Shown piece after piece: positions 33,846 to 44,283 of a stretch of DNA of 64,000 nt (positions are counted from its first letter, which is position 1; every line of letters starts with the position of its first letter). Position numbers and translations under genes: made by a program. The notes below the pieces were generated by a model, which had not been told where the DNA came from, ran no database searches, and saw only the letters and a list, made by a program, of their open reading frames with translations. The DNA is from Leptonema illini DSM 21528 (GTDB lineage Bacteria; Spirochaetota; Leptospiria; Leptospirales; Leptonemataceae): contig NZ_JH597773.1 in assembly GCF_000243335.1 (NCBI RefSeq), forward strand, positions 1,013,989-1,077,988, in the 5' to 3' direction.

Positions 33846-36800
33846 TTACAGATGCCAGCGCAGTCGGCTGCCCGTCGGCCCTGGCAGGACTTCGATACGG
33901 GCCTCCACCTGCTGGCGTATCTCTTCGACGTGCGAGATGACTCCGACAAGACGTCCGCCTTCTTGAAGCTGCTTCAAAGTCGAAAGCGCAAGATCAAGGG
34001 CTTCAGGATCAAGAGATCCGAAGCCTTCATCGATGAGAATCGTATCAAGTCGGATGCCGCCCGTGCGCGACTGGACGACCGAAGAAAGGGCAAGCGCCAG
34101 AGCAAGCGAGGCGAGAAAGCTCTCTCCACCCGAAAGCGAAGAGACGGGACGCAGCTTACCCGTGCGATGATCGTACACAACGAGATCAAGTCCGAACGTC
34201 TGTCGCAGGTCGTCGCTTTCCTGCGATCTGCGCAGTGAATAGCGTCCCTGTGTCATACGACGCAGGCGCTCCGAGGCGTTACCCAGAACCTCTTCCAGTC
34301 GATAGGCAAGCACATAACGCTGCAATGTGATCCTTCTACCCGATGCGCCCGATGCGGCATCGGCTAACCCTTTCCAGAGCTCTCTTCGTCTGCGCAGGCT
34401 TTCCTGATCGCGATCGAGTTCGCGCACCGCTTCGATGGCGCGTAGCAGATTCATCTGCCGTTCGACAAAGGCCCCTTTCTCAGTATGCAGACGACTCTGG
34501 CTTTCCTGTAGCCTTTGATTCTCTTCTTTGAGGATGCCCAGGTCGGGGCGTTCTTTCTGTGCTGTCTTCTCTGCAAGCTCGCTGAAGCGAGACTCCAGGC
34601 CCTGACGCTGCGCGTCGTACCGTCTGATCTTCTGCTTGAGTAATTCTCTTTCTTCGACTGGCATGGCCGCAGCAAGAAACTGCTCTTCACTCTGCCAGCC
34701 TGATTCTTCAAGCAGAGAACGAAAGGCATGACGCTGTTTCTCAAGCGCTATCGATTCTTCGGCATGACGCTCCTGAAGCGAACGCAGCGTGGCCGAAGTA
34801 GATGCCTCTTCGCGTACGGCCCTTTCATAGTCGCTTTGCAGTTGAGTCAGTCGCTTCTGATCGGATTGCTCATCTGCAAGAAGACGCTCCAGTTCTTTCG
34901 TGATGTTACTGATGCCATCTTTTCTCTCTGCTCCCTCAATACTGCCAACAGAACGAAACAGCTGCTCTCGCCCGGCAACGGAGGCAGAGAGCTTGCTCAA
35001 CTCTTCAGAAAGCAGAAGCTGCATCTCGCGCAGACGCTCCGTCTCGCTTTCAAGAGATTTTTGCGAAGCGAGCAGAGCGTTACGTTCCGCCTGGATCTGC
35101 GCTTCCCGGCGCTCCGCATCGATGGCCAGGCGCAGATGTTCCTGTCTTTCTTTAACTTCGACCCGACGCTCGTCTTCACTCGCCAGGGCCAACGGACCGA
35201 GTTCTGCCTTCAACTCGGCAATACGTTCCTGAAGCAGCTGCACCTCTTTTTGATCGGCATGCTTTTTGCGCGAACATGCGTCATGCTCGGCACGCAGGGC
35301 GTCAAAACGCTCACGAAGCGTCAGAAGCGAATCATCGTCATGAGCGGCCGATGGCACGGCCGGAGCCGGATGGTGCTCGGAGCCGCAGACCGGACAGGGC
35401 TCGCCCGGAACAAGACTGCCGGCAAGCACGGCTGCCTGCGCTTTCTTCTGCTCTTCTTCAAGAGCGTGAATCGAACGCGCCGTTTCGTCAAGGGCTGTTT
35501 TTAAAGCGGCCTCTTTTGATGCAGCCAGTTCGGCCTCAAGCGCCTCCAGTCTCTGGCGAGATTGTTCGAAGGACGCATGCAACCGCATCAATCGTTCCCA
35601 GTCGACGAGCGCCTGCTCGCGAAGAGGCCGTGACGCTGCAGGCGCACGCAATTCGGCTAACTCTCCGTCGATGCGCTCCAGGGCCTGGCGACCCGCCTCT
35701 CGTTTTGCGATCGCTCCTTCAAGCGTGCGCTTGATCGTCTCGATCTGTTCTGTCGCTTCACGAAGACGGCGCCGTTCGCCCTCGAAGCGCTCCCATTCAG
35801 GCAGGATGCGTTGCAGCTCTTCGATGCGGCGGCGGCGATTCTCGCGATCGGGCGCAGCGTCGGCCATGCGTCGGTTCTCTTCCTGTAACGTCTGAAGGCG
35901 ATTCACAAGGCCTTCGCGCTCGGCACCTATCTTTTTCAGCTGCTCACTCTGAGAGAACAGGCTTCGCTCCATCTCCTGAATGCGCTCAAACGCAGGCTGC
36001 AACCTGACGGCCTTCTCGGCCTCCTGAAGTCGTGCATCATCGCGATTGCGATGTATTTCATCAGATCTGCAGCGCTCAAGCTGCTCGGCCACCGAATCAT
36101 ATTCGAGAAAGATCTGATGCAGGGCTTCGGCCGATGTCAGCCTGAGATTCAGCTCTTTCTGTCTGACGGCAAGCTGAGATTCTTCCTGTTGCAGGCGCTC
36201 CAGCTCGGCGGCAAGGATCGGCTCGCGGGCCTCAAGCTCTTCAAGCGAAGTGGCGCCCTGCCCCGTTAACAGAGTCGTGCGCGAGCTCTCGATGGCCGTA
36301 TAACGGGCATTCTCACTCTGTGCCTGCTCTTTTAAGAAAGCTGTGATCTGTTCGTAGCGGTCCGTGCCAAAAAGCGTTTTCAGAATCGCTTCTTTATCTT
36401 TACTGCTTGCAAGTAAGAAACGCGAGAACTGCCCCTGAGGAAGCATGACGACCTGCCGGAACTGCTCGACGTCAAACCCAAGAAGGGACTTGATATGATC
36501 CGAAAAATCCTTGCGTTCGACGATGATCTCGTAGCCGCCGTCCTTCCATTCTTCCAGCTTCGGAACTACGTTTCCTCCTTTCGTCATACGACGCTCTGCG
36601 CGAAAGCGGCGTTCGCCCAGCGTGAACTCAAAGACGACCGAGGTCAGCGTCTTATCGTCGGCATGATGCGACCTGTAAGTATCGCGCATGCCCGTGCTGC
36701 GTCCGTACAGCGCGAAACACATAGCGTCAAGCAGCGAGGTCTTGCCCGATCCCGTCGGACCATGAATGAGAAAGAAGTTGCGGCCTTTCAGTTCGCCGAA

Positions 36801-36863
36801 ATCGACGATCTGTTCATGGACATAGGGCCCGAAGGCCGTCATCTTCAAAACAAGAGGTCTCAT
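33846..36863 (-). CDS. sbcC: exonuclease subunit SbcC
   Basis: A 1005-residue SMC-like ATPase. N-terminal half: [13 protein letters not shown] and the Walker [21 protein letters not shown]. Two coiled coils surround the zinc hook [14 protein letters not shown] (about residues 487-497). The C-terminal half has the ABC signature [19 protein letters not shown] and Walker [20 protein letters not shown]. With SbcD it cleaves hairpins and processes broken ends. Its start overlaps the sbcD stop (ATGA). Confidence 0.97.
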   Translation of the reverse strand: MRPLVLKMTAFGPYVHEQIVDFGELKGRNFFLIHGPTGSGKTSLLDAMCFALYGRSTGMRDTYRSHHADDKTLTSVVFEFTLGERRFRAERRMTKGGNVVPKLEEWKDGGYEIIVERKDFSDHIKSLLGFDVEQFRQVVMLPQGQFSRFLLASSKDKEAILKTLFGTDRYEQITAFLKEQAQSENARYTAIESSRTTLLTGQGATSLEELEAREPILAAELERLQQEESQLAVRQKELNLRLTSAEALHQIFLEYDSVAEQLERCRSDEIHRNRDDARLQEAEKAVRLQPAFERIQEMERSLFSQSEQLKKIGAEREGLVNRLQTLQEENRRMADAAPDRENRRRRIEELQRILPEWERFEGERRRLREATEQIETIKRTLEGAIAKREAGRQALERIDGELAELRAPAASRPLREQALVDWERLMRLHASFEQSRQRLEALEAELAASKEAALKTALDETARSIHALEEEQKKAQAAVLAGSLVPGEPCPVCGSEHHPAPAVPSAAHDDDSLLTLRERFDALRAEHDACSRKKHADQKEVQLLQERIAELKAELGPLALASEDERRVEVKERQEHLRLAIDAERREAQIQAERNALLASQKSLESETERLREMQLLLSEELSKLSASVAGREQLFRSVGSIEGAERKDGISNITKELERLLADEQSDQKRLTQLQSDYERAVREEASTSATLRSLQERHAEESIALEKQRHAFRSLLEESGWQSEEQFLAAAMPVEERELLKQKIRRYDAQRQGLESRFSELAEKTAQKERPDLGILKEENQRLQESQSRLHTEKGAFVERQMNLLRAIEAVRELDRDQESLRRRRELWKGLADAASGASGRRITLQRYVLAYRLEEVLGNASERLRRMTQGRYSLRRSQESDDLRQTFGLDLVVYDHRTGKLRPVSSLSGGESFLASLALALALSSVVQSRTGGIRLDTILIDEGFGSLDPEALDLALSTLKQLQEGGRLVGVISHVEEIRQQVEARIEVLPGPTGSRLRWHL

Positions 36864-38005
36864 GCATCCTCGCTTTGCGACAGTCGGTCGAACGCCGCGA
36901 CAAGAAGGCCGTTCTGTTCTTCGTCGATCTGCTCGCCCATCGTGTATTCGTAGAACGATCGGAACAACTCGATGTCGCTCATGCGCTCTTCCTGGATTAG
37001 AGGCAGATCTTGCGATCCCACAGAGGTCTGCGCCCAGCGCAGATTCATAAAATTCGGATAACGCTTTCGCAGATGAACGTCGGCGTCGGGCTCGGGAACG
37101 CTTTCTGTAAATCGAAAGAAGATATAGTCCCCGGTGTTCACACCTTCGGGAATACGCTCGCGCAGATCGAAGTAGCTGCCTTCAAGCACATGAAGCTCGC
37201 GACGAGGCGAAAAGGGAAGCGCATCGATCGTTACGGCGCCGGCACCGTCGATCGTAACCAGCGACGCCGATTTCTGCTGCCCCGCCTCGGACTCTGAATA
37301 ACGCAGAAGTGAGCCCGAATACCGAATGCGGTCGCCGATGCTCTGCGGCCGATGCAGGTGGCCGAGCGCCACATAATCGAAGTCATAGAAGAGACTGGCA
37401 TCCATGATGCCGGTGGCGCCGATCTCGCGCTCCGATTCGGTGGGGGCGGCGCCGACGACGGCAAGGTGTGCGATCAGGACGTTGCGCTCTTTCTTGCGAA
37501 AGCCGCGACGTATGTGATCCAGAAGCGCTCCCATGGCGGCTCCATACAGCACGGGCTCTCTGCCCGGCGCTACCCTGTCGAGATAGGCCTCGATCGCCCC
37601 CGATTCAACAAAAGGAAGCGGATGAAAGGCGACTGTTCCGTGTTCGTCTTTCAATCGCAAAGGCGATCCGATACGCGAAAGATCCCCCACCATGAGCAGC
37701 CCCGACTCTTCAAGCAGGCGTGAGGCAAAACCGATGCGATCGGCGCTATCGTGATTTCCCGAGATCACAAGCACGCGCTTCTTTAGATCAAGCACAAGCC
37801 GGTTGATGACGTCGTTCATGAGTCGGATGGATTCGGCGGGCGGATTGGCGATGTCATAAAGATCGCCGGCAAGCACGATGAGATCGGGCTTCGTATCGGC
37901 GGCCATGCGGGTAAACTGTTCAAGCACATAGGCCTGATCTTCAAGCAGATGAAAGCCATACAGGCGACGGCCAAGATGCCAGTCCGATGAATGCAGTATT
38001 CTCAT
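36860..38005 (-). CDS. sbcD: exonuclease subunit SbcD
   Basis: A 381-residue Mre11-type nuclease subunit. Calcineurin-like metal-binding motifs are all present: HSSDWHLGRRLYGF, DLIVLAGDLYDIANPP, LVISGNHDSADR, LIAHLAVVGA and YVALGHLHRPQS. It forms the SbcCD complex with the next gene, to which it is translationally coupled. Confidence 0.97.
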   Translation of the reverse strand: MRILHSSDWHLGRRLYGFHLLEDQAYVLEQFTRMAADTKPDLIVLAGDLYDIANPPAESIRLMNDVINRLVLDLKKRVLVISGNHDSADRIGFASRLLEESGLLMVGDLSRIGSPLRLKDEHGTVAFHPLPFVESGAIEAYLDRVAPGREPVLYGAAMGALLDHIRRGFRKKERNVLIAHLAVVGAAPTESEREIGATGIMDASLFYDFDYVALGHLHRPQSIGDRIRYSGSLLRYSESEAGQQKSASLVTIDGAGAVTIDALPFSPRRELHVLEGSYFDLRERIPEGVNTGDYIFFRFTESVPEPDADVHLRKRYPNFMNLRWAQTSVGSQDLPLIQEERMSDIELFRSFYEYTMGEQIDEEQNGLLVAAFDRLSQSEDA

Positions 38006-38189
38006 GGTTCTTCTCTATGAAATTGCCGAGGGATTAGCGAACGGTTGCAAAATCTGCCGTGCCAACGCGCTCTCTGCGACTGTAGCTCGCCATCGGGACA
38101 GAACCTGTAAATTCACGCGCGGGCGAAACGATTTTTTTGTTTCCGTTTACGGTAACGTGAATAGGTTCGGCACCAGCTGAGGCAATTTC

Positions 38190-39272
38190 ATGAAACGTAT
38201 CGCTCTGTCCATCATCAGTTTTTTACTGATCCTTTTCGCCGGCCTGTACACGTGGGCCCGACTCACGACGCTGCATCCGGCTGAGACGCAGGAAGAGACG
38301 GTCAGCTGCGCCGCTGACGCTCCGCAGTGGGACGGTCGGCCGCTCAAGGTGATGAGCTGGAACGTGCAGTATATGGCCGGCAAATCCTACGTCTTCTTCT
38401 ATGATCTGCCCGATGGATCGGGCCCCGATGAACGGCCTTCTCACGAAGAAATCGAGAAAACGACGCTCGAAGTCGCTCGCATCATCAACGACGAAAGGCC
38501 CGACGTTATCCTTCTGCAAGAGCTCGACGATGGCGCCTCGAAGACCGACTATCGCGATCAGCTTGCCGATGTGCTCGGTCTTCTTACAGACAGGTATCCC
38601 TGTCATGCCTCGGCCTTCTATATGAAGTCGACCTTTACGCCGCATCCTCACATTCGCGGAGCTACGGGTATGAAGCTGTCGACGATCAGCCGCTATCAGA
38701 TGAGCAAGGCGATCCGGCATCAGCTGCCGACGATTCCCGATAACTTCGTCGTGAAGCTTTTTAACTTTAAGCGTGCCGTGCTCGAGGTTCGTATTCCGAC
38801 CACCGGCAAAGAAGCGAAAAAAGAAGCGGCCTTCCTCAATACGCATACGGACGCCTTCGCCCAGGGGACGACGACGATGCAGGATCAGATCGATCGCATT
38901 CATGGCATCCTTTCAGATCTGAAGGCACAGGGTATTCCGTTTGTCATCGGCGGCGATTTCAACCTGCTGCCGCCGGATTTCGCGCGTACCGAACTGCATG
39001 CAAGCGTGCAGGTGTATTATAACGACGAAACGGAGATCGCTCCGCTGTTCAAAGATTTTGCGCCAGGCGCCACCATCGAACAGTTAACGGGAAAAGACAG
39101 GGCGAAGTACTTTACGGCTTACCCGAATAACCCCATCGCCTCGGGGCCGGATCGTACGATCGACTATCTTTTCTATGACGGTTTCAAGATGAACCGTTAT
39201 TATGTGCGCCAGCATGACACGCTGAAAATCTCGGATCATCTGCCGCTTGTGGGCGAGTTCGCTCTGCCCTGA
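38190..39272 (+). CDS. endonuclease/exonuclease/phosphatase-fold hydrolase, membrane anchored
   Basis: A 360-residue protein with an N-terminal membrane segment (about 4-24) and the EEP fold: VMSWNVQYMAG, DVILLQELDDG (catalytic Glu), FVIGGDFNLLPPDF, TIDYLFYDGF and ISDHLPLVGEFAL (Asp-His pair). The fold covers phosphatases, sphingomyelinases and nucleases; leptospiral sphingomyelinases belong to it, but no specific mark lets me decide. With a signal anchor, the domain is likely periplasmic. GAGG precedes the start. Confidence 0.85.
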   Translation: MKRIALSIISFLLILFAGLYTWARLTTLHPAETQEETVSCAADAPQWDGRPLKVMSWNVQYMAGKSYVFFYDLPDGSGPDERPSHEEIEKTTLEVARIINDERPDVILLQELDDGASKTDYRDQLADVLGLLTDRYPCHASAFYMKSTFTPHPHIRGATGMKLSTISRYQMSKAIRHQLPTIPDNFVVKLFNFKRAVLEVRIPTTGKEAKKEAAFLNTHTDAFAQGTTTMQDQIDRIHGILSDLKAQGIPFVIGGDFNLLPPDFARTELHASVQVYYNDETEIAPLFKDFAPGATIEQLTGKDRAKYFTAYPNNPIASGPDRTIDYLFYDGFKMNRYYVRQHDTLKISDHLPLVGEFALP

Positions 39273-39277
39273 CAGCC

Positions 39278-39676
39278 CTACGCCTGCTCGGCGGCTAACT
39301 TCAGTATGTCGGGAGGAAGGCGTCTCGGACGGCCTTCGTGGCTGATGCACAGATGCCACGTATGGCCCGTAACGAGCACTTCCTCGCCGCGCATCACCCT
39401 GTAATCGACGCGAAAGCGTCCGCCTTCGACGACGGCGATTCGGCCGCGGATCTCGATGCGATCATCATAAAGAGCGGATTTGAAATACTCGCAATGCGCC
39501 TCGATTACGGGAAAGCGCAGTCCGGATGCCTCGATCTCCCTGTAGCTGCGGCCCGAGCTGCGAATAAGTTCGTTGCGCAAGCGCTCGAAATACACGAAGT
39601 AGTTCGCATAATAAACGACCGACATCTGATCGGTATCGGCATAGGGTACGGTATAAGGCAGGATAACTTCTTTCAT
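39278..39676 (-). CDS. acyl-CoA thioesterase (4HBT/YbgC hot-dog family)
   Basis: A 132-residue hot-dog protein. The family motif is VPYADTDQMSVVYYANYFVYFERLRNELI (catalytic Asp in TDQMSVVYYANY), followed by EAHCEYFKSALYDD. Substrate unknown. It lies downstream of the pot operon, beyond a predicted terminator, and 5 bases from the convergent EEP-protein gene. Confidence 0.92.
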   Translation of the reverse strand: MKEVILPYTVPYADTDQMSVVYYANYFVYFERLRNELIRSSGRSYREIEASGLRFPVIEAHCEYFKSALYDDRIEIRGRIAVVEGGRFRVDYRVMRGEEVLVTGHTWHLCISHEGRPRRLPPDILKLAAEQA

Positions 39677-39710
39677 AACGATGGCGGCAGCTGATGTCGA
39701 TGGATAGATA

Positions 39711-39760
39711 AAAGGCCCGTCTTCCCGACGGTTGTCTTTCCGACTTTTAGACAGGCCTTT
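39711..39760 (-). terminator. terminator-like hairpin after potD
   Basis: AAAGGCCCGTCT (39711-39722) pairs with AGACAGGCCTTT (39749-39760); one G-U pair. The minus strand continues with TTTTATC. It lies between potD and the thioesterase gene. Confidence 0.65.
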
Positions 39761-39772
39761 CGTTAAAGTTGA

Positions 39773-40825
39773 TTATCGGGCGAGCTTGATCTCTTCCCAG
39801 ATCTTGTTATGCACCTGAACAGCGTCGCCGATATCTTCAAGCACGGTGGCTCGCTTCAGCTCCTCAATCGGATACAGATCGGGGATGGACTTCAGCTTGC
39901 GGGCCTCGACGTTGATCGACGGCATATTGAAATGCTCGACGATTTTAACATACACTTCCGGGCGCATGATGAAGTTCATGAAGCGATGGGCCGCTTCGAC
40001 GTTCTTTGCGTCTTTCAGAAGAACCATGCTGTCGATGGCCATCATGGCGCCTTTTTCAGGAATGAAGTAGACGAAGTGCTTCTTCTGTTCGTCTGACAGT
40101 TCGGAGTTGATATTCTCTGCGTACCCGTGAGCGACCCAGTATTCTTCAGAGGCGAAGGCCTTGCCGAAGCCTTCGGAATCAAAACGCAGGATGTTCTTCT
40201 TCCAGGCAAGGGCCTCTTCTTTCGCCTTCCTCAGAGCCTCCGGATCTGTCGAGCCCTGATCGTAGCCGTGAATCAGCAGCGCAGACGAGATGATCTCACG
40301 CATGTCGTCAAGTAACGTCATGCGATTCTTATACTTCTCCATTTTGAAGATGTCGAAGCTGCGCGGAAAATCTTTCACATACTTCGTGTTCACGGCGATG
40401 CCGACGGCGCCCATCGCATACGGAACGGCATAGTCGTGCTGCGGATCGAAGGTCATCTTTGCCAGAAAATCGGGATCAAGATGCTTCATATTGTCGAGCT
40501 TCGAGCGATCGACCTTCTGTAACATGCCCTCGCCGATCATGATCTTTGCATAGTCCGACGACGGGAAGGCGATATCATAGCCGCCGCCGCCGGCCTTGAT
40601 CTTCGCGTACATCTCTTCGTTCGAAGAATAGACGTCATAGACGACGTCGATGCCCGTCTCTTTCTCGAATTCGGCGATGACCTCGTCGGGCATATACTCG
40701 GACCAGTTATATACGTAGAGCTTCTTATTCGCCTCGCCCTTAGAGCAGCCGACGGAGAGAAGCAGAATCGCTGATAGCGAAAGCAGGATGCGAAATCCCT
40801 GCTTGCGGAAAGTTTCTCGAATCAC
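39773..40825 (-). CDS. potD: polyamine ABC transporter substrate-binding lipoprotein PotD
   Basis: A 350-residue spermidine/putrescine-binding protein. The signal peptide ends in the lipobox LLSVGC, so it is probably lipid-anchored. The family mark is LYVYNWSEYMPDEVIAEFE, then GYDIAFPSSDYAKIMI, and VPYAMGAVGIAVNTKYV, plus a conserved GAMMAIDSMVLLK. I prefer GTG 40825, behind AGAGGTG; an ATG 12 codons further upstream is possible. It is the last gene of potABCD. Confidence 0.95.
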   Translation of the reverse strand: MIRETFRKQGFRILLSLSAILLLSVGCSKGEANKKLYVYNWSEYMPDEVIAEFEKETGIDVVYDVYSSNEEMYAKIKAGGGGYDIAFPSSDYAKIMIGEGMLQKVDRSKLDNMKHLDPDFLAKMTFDPQHDYAVPYAMGAVGIAVNTKYVKDFPRSFDIFKMEKYKNRMTLLDDMREIISSALLIHGYDQGSTDPEALRKAKEEALAWKKNILRFDSEGFGKAFASEEYWVAHGYAENINSELSDEQKKHFVYFIPEKGAMMAIDSMVLLKDAKNVEAAHRFMNFIMRPEVYVKIVEHFNMPSINVEARKLKSIPDLYPIEELKRATVLEDIGDAVQVHNKIWEEIKLAR

Positions 40826-40909
40826 GGAATCACCTCTTTTGTTGTCCGATTTTTCAAACATCTTCTCACATGAAGACGACCGTTTGCTTTCGGGTATCTG
40901 CCCGGCATG

Positions 40910-41695
40910 TCATGCCTTCTGTCGACCGATCATGTATTTCTGCATGTTCTTGCTCATCAGAGTGAGAAGTACCGTGACGGCAATCATAATTACCGAAAGG
41001 GCATTGATTACGGGAGAGACACCGAAACGTAGCATGGAGTAGATATGCAGCGGCAGCGTCGAAGATCCGGGGCCCGATACAAAGAAGGTGATGACGAAAT
41101 CGTCAAGCGAAAGGGTCATCGACATGAGAAATCCGCTGATAATGCCCGGCAGCAGCATCGGAATAATCACGCGGCGAAGCGTATAGAACTCGCCCGCACC
41201 CAGATCTCGCGACGCTTCAATGACGGAGTCGTCGAATTCTTCGAGACGTGCCAGCAGTATAAACAGAACAAAAGGGACGCTGAACGTCGTATGCGCTATG
41301 AAAATCGTCTGCAGGCCGAGGTTGAAGTGCACGGCGGCGAAAAAAATCAAGAGCGAAACGCCCATGATGATGTCGGGGATAATAAGCGGCAGATAGGTGA
41401 CGAACTTCAGATAACGACGTCCGCGAAAGTCATACCAGTGCAGCGCGACGGCGCCGGCCGTTCCGAGGGCGCAGGCCAGCGTCGACGAGGCGACCGCGAT
41501 AAGCACGCTGAAGCCGAAGGCGCGCCACAGCATATCGGAATTCATGAAAAGCTCTTCGTACCAGCGAAACGAGAAGGCCTGCCAGATCATCGTCTTCGCC
41601 TCGTTGAACGAGAAGAGCATCATCAGAACCAGCGGCAGATAGAAGAACAGCATCGTCAGCCCGAAGACGACGGGCGAAAGCCTTTTACGCTCCAT
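40910..41695 (-). CDS. potC: polyamine ABC transporter permease PotC
   Basis: A 261-residue inner membrane permease with about six helices. The EAA loop is EASRDLGAGEFYTLRRVIIP followed by MLLPGIISGF. Conserved LSLDDFVITFFVSGPG near the end fits PotC. Its start overlaps the potB end by 11 bases. Confidence 0.95.
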   Translation of the reverse strand: MERKRLSPVVFGLTMLFFYLPLVLMMLFSFNEAKTMIWQAFSFRWYEELFMNSDMLWRAFGFSVLIAVASSTLACALGTAGAVALHWYDFRGRRYLKFVTYLPLIIPDIIMGVSLLIFFAAVHFNLGLQTIFIAHTTFSVPFVLFILLARLEEFDDSVIEASRDLGAGEFYTLRRVIIPMLLPGIISGFLMSMTLSLDDFVITFFVSGPGSSTLPLHIYSMLRFGVSPVINALSVIMIAVTVLLTLMSKNMQKYMIGRQKA

Positions 41696-42527
41696 GTTCG
41701 TCCTCCCGCGCCGAATAGCGCATGAAAAGAACGATACCGACGGCGGTTACGGCCATAAGCACGACTGAGATCGCCGAGGCCATAGGCCAGTTTCGCGTTA
41801 CCGTCAGCTCCCGCGCAATGACGTTGCCCAGCATCATCGAATCCTTTCCGCCGACGAGCTGCGGTACGGCATACGAGCCCATCGCCGGAATAAACGTAAA
41901 AAGCAGAGCGGTCATCAGCCCCGGCCGGATGCCGGGAACAAAGACCTTCCACATCGCCTGAAACTTGGACGCTCCAAGATCACGGGCCGCCTCAAGCAGA
42001 GAGAAATCGAATTTCTCGATAGAGGCGTAAAGAGGCAGGATGGCATACGGAAGATATGTATAGACGGTGATCAGGACGACGGCGCCGACGTTATACAGCA
42101 TCTGCACGGGTTCGGTCAGACCAAAAACCTCCATCAAACCGCGATTCACAAAACCGTTATTGCCGAGCAGAGCGATGAAGGCATAGACGCGAATCAGAAA
42201 GTTCGTCCAGAACGGTATGATAATGAGCATGAGCAGCAGATTGCGCCGTCGCGATCGAGCGATAAAATACGCCGTCGGCAGAGCGAGCACGATGGCGATA
42301 ATCGAAACGGCGACCGAGATATAGAAGGTAATCCAGAGCACGTGAAGAAAGTTCGGATCAATAAAATTACGATACGCCTCGAACGAGAGATTCCACTTCA
42401 CGCCGCCGTAGGTGCCGCGCTCAAGAAAGCTGTAAAGCACGACGATGGCCGAAGGAACGGCGAAGAAGATCGTTATCCATAAAAGAAGGGGCGAGGCGTA
42501 AAGCAGCCCGCGATTACGATCCTGCAT
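41685..42527 (-). CDS. potB: polyamine ABC transporter permease PotB
   Basis: A 280-residue inner membrane permease with about six helices. The EAA loop is LEAARDLGASKFQAMWKVFV. The helix 1 region LLLWITIFFAVPSAIVVLYS is typical. I use ATG 42527, behind GGAGG; upstream codons are unlike the family. It overlaps potA by 14 bases. Confidence 0.95.
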   Translation of the reverse strand: MQDRNRGLLYASPLLLWITIFFAVPSAIVVLYSFLERGTYGGVKWNLSFEAYRNFIDPNFLHVLWITFYISVAVSIIAIVLALPTAYFIARSRRRNLLLMLIIIPFWTNFLIRVYAFIALLGNNGFVNRGLMEVFGLTEPVQMLYNVGAVVLITVYTYLPYAILPLYASIEKFDFSLLEAARDLGASKFQAMWKVFVPGIRPGLMTALLFTFIPAMGSYAVPQLVGGKDSMMLGNVIARELTVTRNWPMASAISVVLMAVTAVGIVLFMRYSAREDEHGA

Positions 42528-43773
42528 GCTCGACCTCCACAAGGTAGGCATCTTCGCAGTTCCAGAAAAGAAATACCTTTTCCTTCCATTTGATGAGCTC
42601 ATTTGATTCGACGTACTCGACATGCTGCCTGTACACACGGATGCGGTTCTGCGTCTGAATCAGCGACATGCCCTCTTCAAGCAGCTCTTCATCATGCATT
42701 CCGTCACCGGCCGTCTCTTCCTCTTCGGATGATTCCGTGTCATCGCTTCGCCGCACCTCGCTATCGGGGCGCCCACCTGAAGCGGCGCTGACGGCGACAA
42801 AGAAGCGGGTCTGGAAGCCCGAGTAGATCAGATCTTCAACCGTACCTTCGAGAACGTTATGATTCGGATTCACAAGCTCCGGACGACTGCGCGAGATGCG
42901 CACCTTTTCGGGGCGCAGGGTGATCGTGACGCGATCGCCGGGAAGGCACGGTTTATCCATCTGAAACACGATCGAACCGAAAAGATCGCTCTGCATAACG
43001 CCCGTCGGTACCGATCCCTGCGTCTTGACCTCTTTCACCGTCCCTTCGATCAGATTCGTCTCACCGATGAAATCGGCGACAAAGGCAGTAGCCGGGCTTT
43101 CGTAAATCTCTGCCGGCGTACCGATCTGAAGAATGCGCCCTTCGTCCATGACGGCGATGCGATCCGAGACGGAAAGAGCCTCCTGTTGATCATGCGTGAT
43201 AAAAATGAATGTGATGCCCACCTGATCGTGGATGGCGTCGAGCTCCATCAGCATGTGATGCCGCAGTTTCGCGTCGAGAGCGCTTAACGGCTCGTCGAGA
43301 AGAAGCACTTCCGGATGATTGACAAGAGCACGTGCGATGGCGACACGCTGCTTCTGCCCGCCCGAAATCTGATGCGGACGTCTGTCGCGCTGCCGTTCCA
43401 GCTTTACCATCGCCAGATGACGCATCACCTCTTCTTCGATCTGCTCTTTCGGAAGCTTTTTTACACGAAGAGGAAAGGCGACGTTCTCGAAAACGGTCAG
43501 GTGCGGGAAGAGCGCATAGCTCTGAAAGATCGTGTTAACGTTGCGCCGGTTCGGCGGCATGCCATTGATGCGCTGGTTGCCGAGCAGAATCTCGCCTTTA
43601 TCGGGTTCGACAAAGCCTGCAATAAGGCGCAGCAGAGTCGTCTTTCCGCAGCCCGACGGGCCAAGAATCGAGAAGAACTCGCCCGGCTGAATCTCCAGAT
43701 TTATACCATCAAGAATCTTCTCGCCATCAAAGCTTTTTTCCACTCCGGAGATACGAACCGAACTACCTTTCAA
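42514..43773 (-). CDS. potA: polyamine ABC transporter ATP-binding protein PotA
   Basis: A 419-residue ATPase. Walker A LGPSGCGKTTLLRLIAGF; Q-loop IFQSYALFPHLTV; signature HQISGGQKQRVAIARALV; Walker B LLLDEPLSALDAK; switch His IFITHDQQEAL. The C-terminal TOBE region carries an acidic insertion (TESSEEEETAGDGMHDEELL, about 350-370) absent from common PotA; it may affect regulation. First gene of the operon potA-potB-potC-potD, divergent from the DUF2452 gene. Confidence 0.96.
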   Translation of the reverse strand: MKGSSVRISGVEKSFDGEKILDGINLEIQPGEFFSILGPSGCGKTTLLRLIAGFVEPDKGEILLGNQRINGMPPNRRNVNTIFQSYALFPHLTVFENVAFPLRVKKLPKEQIEEEVMRHLAMVKLERQRDRRPHQISGGQKQRVAIARALVNHPEVLLLDEPLSALDAKLRHHMLMELDAIHDQVGITFIFITHDQQEALSVSDRIAVMDEGRILQIGTPAEIYESPATAFVADFIGETNLIEGTVKEVKTQGSVPTGVMQSDLFGSIVFQMDKPCLPGDRVTITLRPEKVRISRSRPELVNPNHNVLEGTVEDLIYSGFQTRFFVAVSAASGGRPDSEVRRSDDTESSEEEETAGDGMHDEELLEEGMSLIQTQNRIRVYRQHVEYVESNELIKWKEKVFLFWNCEDAYLVEVEHAGS

Positions 43774-43875
43774 TGCATTGCCTCACCTGACCTGCTTTCT
43801 CTCCAGGCGGACACAGGGCAATCCCATTTTAGAGGATTTGCTTGCAAGGAGGACTGCAGAAACGACAGAGGAAGC

Positions 43876-44283
43876 ATGCACAATAAGAACGAGCCCGTCA
43901 TCGAAAACCGGCGCAGCCTGAGTGTGCCGTCCCGCACGCTTGATCCTCCGATCAGGCTGGTGGACCGGGCTCGCGAGATCGAACTCGCCGACAGCTCGCT
44001 TCGCAGCCATACCGAAGGAAAGCTCGATCTGATTCTCAAACAGATTCGCTCGCTACAGGAAGAGGCTCGCAGCATCCTCGAAAAGGCCGAGCGGGACGCC
44101 GCCCTGCATCGCGTGAAATGCAGCTTCGAGAAACGTATCGGCCAGACGATCTACCTCTACGAAAAAGAAGAAGGCCGGTATTTTTCTCTTCTCTCGCCGG
44201 AGGACTGGAACGGAAGCCCGCCGCATACCTTTATCGGCGCCTACTCTCTCAATGGCGATCAGAGTTTTACGGAGGTCCGTTAA
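43876..44283 (+). CDS. DUF2452 family protein
   Basis: A 135-residue protein from ATG 43876 (AGAGGAAGC upstream). The C-terminal half matches the DUF2452 pattern: IGQTIYLYEKEEGRYFSLLS and PHTFIGAYSLNGDQSFTEV. The first half is a charged helical stretch (LILKQIRSLQEEARSILEKA). Function unknown. Its stop overlaps the convergent MarR gene by 4 bases. The frame is open far upstream, antisense to potA, which I do not use. Confidence 0.82.
   Translation: MHNKNEPVIENRRSLSVPSRTLDPPIRLVDRAREIELADSSLRSHTEGKLDLILKQIRSLQEEARSILEKAERDAALHRVKCSFEKRIGQTIYLYEKEEGRYFSLLSPEDWNGSPPHTFIGAYSLNGDQSFTEVR

Noticed and set aside
30787-38005. A defence island (DISARM-like)
   Set aside because: Only the helicase could fit; DrmA, DrmB, DrmC or methyltransferase genes are missing and the neighbours are standard repair genes.
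43315-43875. N-terminal extension of the DUF2452 gene
   Set aside because: It runs antisense to potA; the ATG at 43876 has a good ribosome site and leads into the conserved part.
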